Of a stretch of DNA of 6,049 nt, positions 1 through 3,926 are shown in pieces. Origin of the DNA: an uncultured Alphaproteobacteria bacterium (GTDB taxonomy: Bacteria > Pseudomonadota > Alphaproteobacteria > Thalassobaculales > Thalassobaculaceae); contig CALIMD010000161.1 of assembly GCA_938028645.1 (NCBI GenBank), forward strand, positions 1 through 6,049. Direction: 5' to 3'. Below the pieces are notes generated by a model, which was not told the origin of the DNA, searched no databases, and worked only from the letters and a program-made list of their open reading frames with translations. Each line of letters starts with the position of its first letter. Within the stretch, counting starts at the first letter, position 1. The position numbers and the translations under genes were made by a program.

Positions 1-2
1 TT

Positions 3-392
3 TTTCGGGATACAAGTAGCAGAGAAGCGTCGAACATCTTATTTATATCCCAATTTAGTAGTTTAAATACCAAATGTAGTTTTAGTGACGATGGGGCGGA
101 TATCGAAACAAGTTTTTTAATAAAATCCAGTATGAATGATGTTAAAAAAGATACCGCTGTGGAAATTAACTATTTTGCTGCAGCAATAGCGCCAGATGGG
201 CGTGTATTAACTAAGGAAAACTTTGATTTGGAAATTCCTTTTTCACTAAAAAATACGGAAGTTACCCAAGAGCAAATTATAAACCCTTTCTTTCCTAAAA
301 AAATAAGCAATAACTTTGCAGGTTATAAATTATTAATAGGGTTTCAGTTAAATAAAAGTCAGGTTGCCTTTAACCTAAGACATCGAAGATAA
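3..392 (+). CDS. C-terminal part of a conserved hypothetical protein, probably an alphaproteobacterial lipoprotein (5' end outside window)
   Basis: The frame is open from the first complete codon at 3 to a TAA at 390-392, giving 129 residues, so the gene starts upstream of the window. An ATG at 132 would give 86 residues, but no Shine-Dalgarno sequence precedes it and 43 open codons lie upstream, so it is probably internal. The visible part has no transmembrane segment. It reads like a beta-rich domain with a motif near AAAIAPDGRVLTKENFDLEI and a basic C-terminal tail, YKLLIGFQLNKSQVAFNLRH. From memory, this ending resembles small alphaproteobacterial lipoproteins whose C-termini read roughly 'VLVGFQLTPEQLAYNRR'. 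No molecular function is known to me. The signal peptide and lipobox that would confirm a lipoprotein are outside the window. The gene converges with the carboxyltransferase gene, one base separating the stop codons. Confidence 0.6.
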   Translation, partial: FRDTSSREASNILFISQFSSLNTKCSFSDDGADIETSFLIKSSMNDVKKDTAVEINYFAAAIAPDGRVLTKENFDLEIPFSLKNTEVTQEQIINPFFPKKISNNFAGYKLLIGFQLNKSQVAFNLRHRR

Positions 393-393
393 T

Positions 394-1944
394 TTACCTG
401 TGAAGGCGGGTTTTCATTGCTATGATATTGGGTATTGTTTCAACAATTTGGTCTACCCAATCACACAGCGCCGGGCGCGTTTCTTTTGGATCAATTAGAT
501 CGTGGATTGCGAGGGATTCTGCTCTAGGAACTGCCGAGTAGCGGTAGGCCATCGAAGCCTCTAATTCTAGTCTCCTTTGCTCAGGGTTTGGGTGGTTCTC
601 TATCTCACGTCCAAAGGCGACAGCAACGCCCCCTTCAACAGGGACAGCGCCCATCTCTGCAGATGGCCATGCTAATACATAAGCATCAGGTCCATAATGT
701 GCTACTGCAGCCACTCCAAATGACTTCCTTACAATGATAGAAGCCCAGGGGACTTTGCAGTCAGCTGCTGTCATAACAAGATCAGTTCCATATCGAATTG
801 TAGCGTCTTTCTCTGCTTCGGACCCTATCATGAACCCAGGTTCGTCTATAAAGGTAACAATCGGCAAATTAAAAGTTTCACAAGTTTTTATAAAGCGCCT
901 TACTTTTTGGGAGCCATCGGCCGTCATTGAGCCCGCATAATATCGGCAATCGTTTGCAAAAATACCAACAGCATGTCCATTCAGTCGTGCAAAGCAAGTT
1001 ATTTGACCCTTCCCAAAATTTTTTGTTACTTCGAAGACAGAATCTTTATCAACGACTAATGAAATAATTTTCCGCATATCATATATTTTGCGCCTGTCCG
1101 CAGGTACTATTTGGGATAGGGTATCCGCTTTTCTGTTTGCTGGATCATTGCAATTTTCTTGAGTAGGGGCACACCAGGCATTCTGGGGCATATACGACAT
1201 AAATTTTTTAATTTGCTCGAATGCGTCGTGCTCATTTTCAGCGATATTATCAACTACACCATTCCGGGTATGAATATGAGCTCCACCCATATCTTCTTTG
1301 GTTATATTTTCTTTTAGAGCCCGTTCCACCACCTTAGGTCCTGCAACAAGGACCTGGCTGTTTTCTTTTGTCATAACTGAGAAGTGAGAGGCGACCAGTC
1401 TAGCTGCGGGTAATCCTGCTACGGCACCCAAGGCAGCTGTGGCTACTGGGATCGACCACATCGTTCTAGCTACGGATCTAAACCGTGGTGCATTGAAAAC
1501 GGGACTTCCAATAACTTTTGAAGTTGCTCCGCTACCCGTGACACTCCCACCTCCGCCTTGGTGAAGTCGTATTAAGGGAATTAAATGTTGGAGAGCTAAG
1601 TCCTCTGTGTAAATACTTTTGCGCAATCCAGCTTCATTCGGGGAACCTCCACGTACTGTAAAATCCTCACCGCCTATTATACAGCGTTTCCCCTTAATCT
1701 TGCCAAACCCTAATATGAAGTTAGCAGGTGAAAAACTTTTAAGAGAGCCGTCTTCGTTTCGTTCGACTCCTCCGGACGTTGGACCAATTTCTCTGAATGA
1801 ACCTTCATCCAGCATCACTGATACGCGTTCTCGGATTGTTAAAAGTCCCTTTGCATGTTGCCGTTCTATATTTTCCAATCCACCTTGTTCTAGCGCGAGC
1901 TTGCGTTTGAGTAAAATTTCATCAATTTCATCGTTCCAGGACAT
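394..1944 (-). CDS. Acyl-CoA carboxylase carboxyltransferase (beta) subunit, divergent family, substrate unknown
   Basis: This 516-residue cytoplasmic protein has the length and two-crotonase-fold plan of carboxyltransferase subunits (propionyl-, methylcrotonyl- or acetyl-CoA carboxylases), which move CO2 from carboxybiotin to an acyl-CoA. The N-half carries RERVSVMLDEGSF (38-50), VRGGSPNEA (97-105), GPKVVERAL (202-210) and ITKEDMGGAHIHTRNGVVDN (214-233). The C-half carries PADRRKIYDMR (281-291), MTADGSQKVRRFI (340-352), DEPGFMIGSEAEK (367-379), RKSFGVAAVAHY (406-417) and AWPSAEMGAVPVEGG (425-439). The usual N-half 'GPCAGGAVYSPA' is replaced by GAVAGLPAARLV (173-184), and RKAYGGAY by RKSFGVAA. 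This places it in a divergent branch usually annotated only as acyl-CoA carboxylase beta or carboxyl transferase. The ATG at 1944-1942 is preceded by AAAGAGG (plus-strand 1951-1957), six bases away. No biotin carboxylase or carrier gene is adjacent, so the partner and acyl-CoA substrate cannot be named. The carboxyltransferase assignment is firm. Confidence 0.9.
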   Translation of the reverse strand: MSWNDEIDEILLKRKLALEQGGLENIERQHAKGLLTIRERVSVMLDEGSFREIGPTSGGVERNEDGSLKSFSPANFILGFGKIKGKRCIIGGEDFTVRGGSPNEAGLRKSIYTEDLALQHLIPLIRLHQGGGGSVTGSGATSKVIGSPVFNAPRFRSVARTMWSIPVATAALGAVAGLPAARLVASHFSVMTKENSQVLVAGPKVVERALKENITKEDMGGAHIHTRNGVVDNIAENEHDAFEQIKKFMSYMPQNAWCAPTQENCNDPANRKADTLSQIVPADRRKIYDMRKIISLVVDKDSVFEVTKNFGKGQITCFARLNGHAVGIFANDCRYYAGSMTADGSQKVRRFIKTCETFNLPIVTFIDEPGFMIGSEAEKDATIRYGTDLVMTAADCKVPWASIIVRKSFGVAAVAHYGPDAYVLAWPSAEMGAVPVEGGVAVAFGREIENHPNPEQRRLELEASMAYRYSAVPRAESLAIHDLIDPKETRPALCDWVDQIVETIPNIIAMKTRLHR

Positions 1945-1974
1945 GGAAGGCCTCTTTGTCTAGATATAATTAAT

Positions 1975-2004
1975 TATTTAGTCAGATTGTTTAAATCTTA
2001 ACAA
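1975..2004 (-). promoter_or_regulatory. Candidate promoter of the carboxyltransferase gene
   Basis: On the minus strand, TTGTTA (plus 1999-2004) and TAAATA (plus 1975-1980) are separated by 18 bases. Each matches four of six positions of the sigma70-type -35 and -10 consensus. Transcription would begin about 24 bases before the start codon. The region is very AT-rich, so such matches arise easily by chance. This is a position-based inference only. Confidence 0.27.
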
Positions 2005-2111
2005 ATTTAAATTCTAAATACACCTGCCTGAAAAGATAACTAACTTGATTGGTATTATTTTATTTGAAATCAACTCTTTCGCGATGCGCATTAAACCGCT
2101 AATCTTGTTAA

Positions 2112-2117
2112 TGTAAT
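2112..2117 (+). promoter_or_regulatory. Candidate -10 element for the gcv operon
   Basis: TGTAAT matches five of six bases of TATAAT and lies where a start near 2122-2125 would begin the transcript at or just inside the first arm of riboswitch stem P1. No good -35 hexamer lies 16-18 bases upstream, so the assignment is weak. An alternative -10 is TATTAT at 2053-2058, which would give a leader about 55 bases longer. Confidence 0.22.
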
Positions 2118-2121
2118 CCGT

Positions 2122-2219
2122 TAACCCTTGAGGAAGAGAGCGTCAGTCATACTCTATTGCAGACGCCGCCGAAGGAGCAACCGCCCCGGAATCTCTCAGG
2201 CAAAAGGACCTTAAGGTTA
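2122..2219 (+). promoter_or_regulatory. Glycine riboswitch aptamer I
   Basis: The enclosing stem can be drawn between 2122-2133 and 2209-2219. It has 11 pairs including one G-U, with C2127 bulged. Its outer part, TAACC with GGTTA (2122-2126 and 2215-2219), reaches into the inter-aptamer linker, consistent with the leader-linker duplex described for tandem glycine riboswitches. Inside, GCGTC (2140-2144) pairs with GACGC (2162-2166). The conserved core GCCGAAGGAGCAA lies at 2168-2180, and ATCTCTCAGGCAAAAGGACC at 2191-2210 closes the fold with the usual A-rich stretch. Confidence 0.9.
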
Positions 2220-2223
2220 GGAA

Positions 2224-2322
2224 CCTCTGGAAAGTGGGCGCGCCGCATATGAGCCCCACCGAAGGTGAAAGCCACCCTATCTCAATTGATAGGGGGTGAA
2301 TCTCTCAGGTTTTCGACAGAGG
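2224..2322 (+). promoter_or_regulatory. Glycine riboswitch aptamer II
   Basis: Stem P1 is CCTCTG (2224-2229) with CAGAGG (2317-2322). One internal hairpin is GTGGG (2234-2238) with CCCAC (2255-2259). A second is CCCTATC (2275-2281) with GATAGGG (2288-2294), capped by a 6-base loop. The core CCGAAGGTGAAAGCC starts at 2259, and AATCTCTCAGG at 2299-2309 is followed by TTTTCGA before P1 closes. The A-rich stretch of aptamer I is absent here, as is common in second aptamers of proteobacterial gcv leaders. Confidence 0.9.
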
Positions 2323-2332
2323 GGGTAATCGC

Positions 2333-2354
2333 TTTCGTTCGCGCGAAAACGAAG
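2333..2354 (+). promoter_or_regulatory. Small hairpin in the riboswitch expression platform
   Basis: TTCGTT (2334-2339) pairs with AACGAA (2348-2353), extendable by U2333-G2354, around the loop CGCGCGAA. A shifted alternative pairs TTTCG (2333-2337) with CGAAA (2344-2348). No uridine run follows, so it does not look like an intrinsic terminator. It may space or stabilise the region between aptamer II and the gcvT ribosome binding site. Its function is unknown. Confidence 0.4.
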
Positions 2355-2367
2355 ACTCGTTATGTTT

Positions 2368-2376
2368 AGGGAGGGG
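2368..2376 (+). promoter_or_regulatory. Strong Shine-Dalgarno sequence of gcvT
   Basis: AGGGAGGGG ends two bases before the gcvT ATG at 2379. The AGGGAGG part is at workable spacing. This purine block is the likely target of riboswitch control, because CCCTA (2275-2279) and AGCCCC (2252-2257) inside aptamer II are complementary to parts of it. Confidence 0.7.
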
Positions 2377-2378
2377 CT

Positions 2379-3479
2379 ATGACCGAAGCAGAACTCAAAT
2401 TATCGCCTATCAATGATCTTCATTTAAAATACGGGGCGCGAATGGTGCCGTTCTCAGGCTACTCTATGCCCCTTCAATACAAGTTGGGCGTTAAGCAAGA
2501 ACATATCCACACTAGAACAAAAGCTGGTTTATTCGATGTATCGCATATGGGACAGATTTGTTTGAAAGGCGATGAAGTAAAAGATGAACTTGAAAATTTA
2601 GTCCCAAGTGATATCAAGTCGCTAAGTGAAGGTGAGATGCGGTATACGCTTTTCCTTAATAAAAAAGGCGGGATCCTAGATGACCTAATCGTTACCGATG
2701 CTGGTAATCACCTTTTTGTTGTAGTGAATGCGGCATGCCGGCACAAAGACATAAAGTTTCTTCGAGACAATCTGCGATGCGACATAGAGGAGCTGGAGGA
2801 CCGAGCTCTTTTGGCTCTTCAAGGGCCTGTATCTGAGACTGTTTTGGAAATGCTTGCTCCAGGTGTTGCTGATTTGAAATTTATGTCATCGGGAGAGTTT
2901 TCTATCTGCGGCGCAGAGTGTTTTATAACTCGTTCAGGCTATACTGGTGAAGATGGATTCGAAATATCTATGCCGTCGATGATGGCAGAAGAAATTGCTG
3001 AGACTATTCTACGTGACGAGGATACTGAATTAATTGGTTTAGGTGCGCGGGACTCACTGCGTTTAGAGGCCGGTTTGTGTCTCTATGGACAAGATATCAA
3101 TGAAATGACAACCCCGGTTGAGGCAAACTTGGGGTGGACTATAGGGAAAAGAAGACGACAAGAGGGCGGGTTTCCAGGGTTTGAAAACATTATACGACAA
3201 TTAAAAGATGGCGTATCCACTCGGCGTTATGGAGTGCGGCCCGATGGGCGTGCGCCTGCTAGAGCGGGCACTGAAATATTCGATTTAGAGGAGAACAAAG
3301 TTGGTGATATATCTAGTGGTGGATTTGGGCCAACGGTCGGTGCACCTATCGCAATGGCATATATAGATACTTCTAGTATTGAGACAGGTTCAAAAGTCTC
3401 AGTCTTGGTAAGAGACAATTTACTCCCAGCAACAATAACTAACTTACCGTTCATAAGCCCAAACTACAAACGAACTTAA
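2379..3479 (+). CDS. gcvT: Aminomethyltransferase, glycine cleavage system T protein
   Basis: GcvT (EC 2.1.2.10) takes the aminomethyl group from lipoyl-GcvH, transfers the one-carbon unit to tetrahydrofolate as 5,10-methylene-THF and releases ammonia. The 366 residues match the usual bacterial length (E. coli 364). Family landmarks in order are VPFSGYSMPLQY (23-34), AGLFDVSHMGQI (49-60), GGILDDLIV (97-105), VVNAACRHKD (115-124), LALQGP (145-150), RSGYTGEDGFEI (185-196), GARDSLRLEAGLCLYGQDI (222-240), TPVEANLGW (245-253) and GGFPG (263-267). D101 lies at the position of the catalytic aspartate of E. coli GcvT. The ABC-terminal beta-barrel domain includes KVGDISSGGFGPT (307-319). The start ATG follows AGGGAGGGG closely. 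It is the first gene of the operon and sits directly under the glycine riboswitch. Confidence 0.97.
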   Translation: MTEAELKLSPINDLHLKYGARMVPFSGYSMPLQYKLGVKQEHIHTRTKAGLFDVSHMGQICLKGDEVKDELENLVPSDIKSLSEGEMRYTLFLNKKGGILDDLIVTDAGNHLFVVVNAACRHKDIKFLRDNLRCDIEELEDRALLALQGPVSETVLEMLAPGVADLKFMSSGEFSICGAECFITRSGYTGEDGFEISMPSMMAEEIAETILRDEDTELIGLGARDSLRLEAGLCLYGQDINEMTTPVEANLGWTIGKRRRQEGGFPGFENIIRQLKDGVSTRRYGVRPDGRAPARAGTEIFDLEENKVGDISSGGFGPTVGAPIAMAYIDTSSIETGSKVSVLVRDNLLPATITNLPFISPNYKRT

Positions 3480-3488
3480 AAGATGTAG

Positions 3489-3494
3489 AAGGAG
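3489..3494 (+). promoter_or_regulatory. Shine-Dalgarno sequence deciding the gcvH start
   Basis: AAGGAG lies six bases before the ATG at 3501 but only three before the in-frame GTG at 3498. The spacing favours the ATG, which gives the N-terminus MATTYYSEEH. Confidence 0.8.
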
Positions 3495-3500
3495 AAAGTG

Positions 3501-3878
3501 ATGGCCACGACTTATTATTCTGAAGAGCATGAATGGATTACTATAGAGGGAAATACTGGCACAGTAGGGATAACTGATTTTGCTCAGGAGCAGCTGGGTG
3601 ATATAGTTTTTGCGGAAGTGACCAAAGCAAATGAAGAGGTCACTAAAGATGAAGAGGTTGCTGTTGTAGAATCTGTAAAAGCCGCTAGTGATATTTTTTC
3701 ACCCGTATCGGGTATCATAAGTGAGGTAAACGTATTATTAGAGGATGCCCCAGAAACCATAAATAGCGATCCGTTAGAAAATGGCTGGATTTTTAAAATT
3801 ACGATAACCAACCCCAACGAATTAGATGATTTAATGGACTTAGAGAGTTATAATAAGTTCGTAGAGAGTATTAAATAG
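3501..3878 (+). CDS. gcvH: Glycine cleavage system H protein (lipoyl carrier)
   Basis: GcvH is the lipoylated shuttle of the glycine cleavage complex. It carries the aminomethyl group from GcvP to GcvT and then presents dihydrolipoamide to the L protein for reoxidation. From the ATG at 3501 it has 125 residues, close to the E. coli 129. Landmarks are EEHEWI (8-13), VGITDFAQEQLGDIVF (22-37) and the lipoylation loop VVESVKAASDIFSPVSG (55-71), with K60 as the lipoyl-lysine. The C-terminal INSDPLENGWIFKI (87-100) is also typical. A GTG three bases upstream (3498) would add one residue but is too close to the AAGGAG. The gene lies 21 bases after gcvT and 48 before gcvP, without a terminator, so it is co-transcribed. 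Confidence 0.97.
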   Translation: MATTYYSEEHEWITIEGNTGTVGITDFAQEQLGDIVFAEVTKANEEVTKDEEVAVVESVKAASDIFSPVSGIISEVNVLLEDAPETINSDPLENGWIFKITITNPNELDDLMDLESYNKFVESIK

Positions 3879-3926
3879 TGGTGATAATTCGTTTCTTGAG
3901 ATAGTGACTAAATTGAGGAAGTCTGG

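Larger units (their letters stand above)
1945..2121. other. AT-rich divergent intergenic region upstream of the riboswitch
   Basis: This stretch separates the minus-strand carboxyltransferase gene from the plus-strand gcv leader and must hold promoters for both. It is strikingly AT-rich and includes the perfect 10-base palindrome AATTTAAATT at 2004-2013. I see no ORF or RNA gene in it, and no regulator operator that I can name. The right-hand end becomes less AT-rich just before the riboswitch. Confidence 0.6.
2122..2322 (+). promoter_or_regulatory. Tandem glycine riboswitch (two aptamers) controlling gcvTHP
   Basis: This 5' leader RNA element contains two successive copies of the glycine-aptamer core. 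Each copy has the signature CCGAAGG (2169-2175 and 2259-2265) followed by ATCTCTCAGG (2191-2200 and 2300-2309). The copies are joined by a short linker that includes GGAACC just before the second P1 stem. Placement directly upstream of gcvT is the classic position for this class. In the known systems glycine binding turns on the glycine cleavage operon, so excess glycine is oxidised for one-carbon units and energy. The two-aptamer arrangement is seen directly; the ON direction is established for the class and not shown by this sequence. Confidence 0.95.

Noticed and set aside
361..376. Weak hairpin AGGTT/AACCT followed on the minus strand by GACTTTTATTT, a possible terminator for the carboxyltransferase gene.
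   Set aside because: The stem has only five A/T-rich pairs and lies within the coding end of the convergent gene; it is too weak to call without transcript 3'-end data.
734..940. Plus-strand open frame of 68 codons inside the carboxyltransferase gene.
   Set aside because: It is antisense to conserved C-half motifs of that gene, has no ribosome binding site or family resemblance, and is a shadow.
1619..1963. Plus-strand open frame of 114 codons opposite the carboxyltransferase gene.
   Set aside because: It lies antisense to a gene with strong family motifs, shows no recognisable protein features and is best explained as a shadow of that gene's codon usage.
2004..2013. Perfect palindrome AATTTAAATT as a transcription-factor operator.
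   Set aside because: It sits in a very AT-rich stretch where such palindromes are expected by chance, and it matches no operator I can name.
2331..2367. Rho-independent terminator in the riboswitch expression platform.
   Set aside because: The hairpin at 2333-2354 is followed by a mixed sequence (ACTCGTTATGTTT) without a uridine run, so transcription attenuation is not supported.
3498..3500. GTG as the gcvH start codon.
   Set aside because: It lies only three bases after AAGGAG, whereas the next codon, ATG at 3501, has normal spacing and gives the expected N-terminus.
3227..3817. Two minus-strand open frames antisense to gcvT (3227-3454) and gcvH (3584-3817).
   Set aside because: Both are fully contained opposite well-conserved genes, and neither translation shows a recognisable domain.
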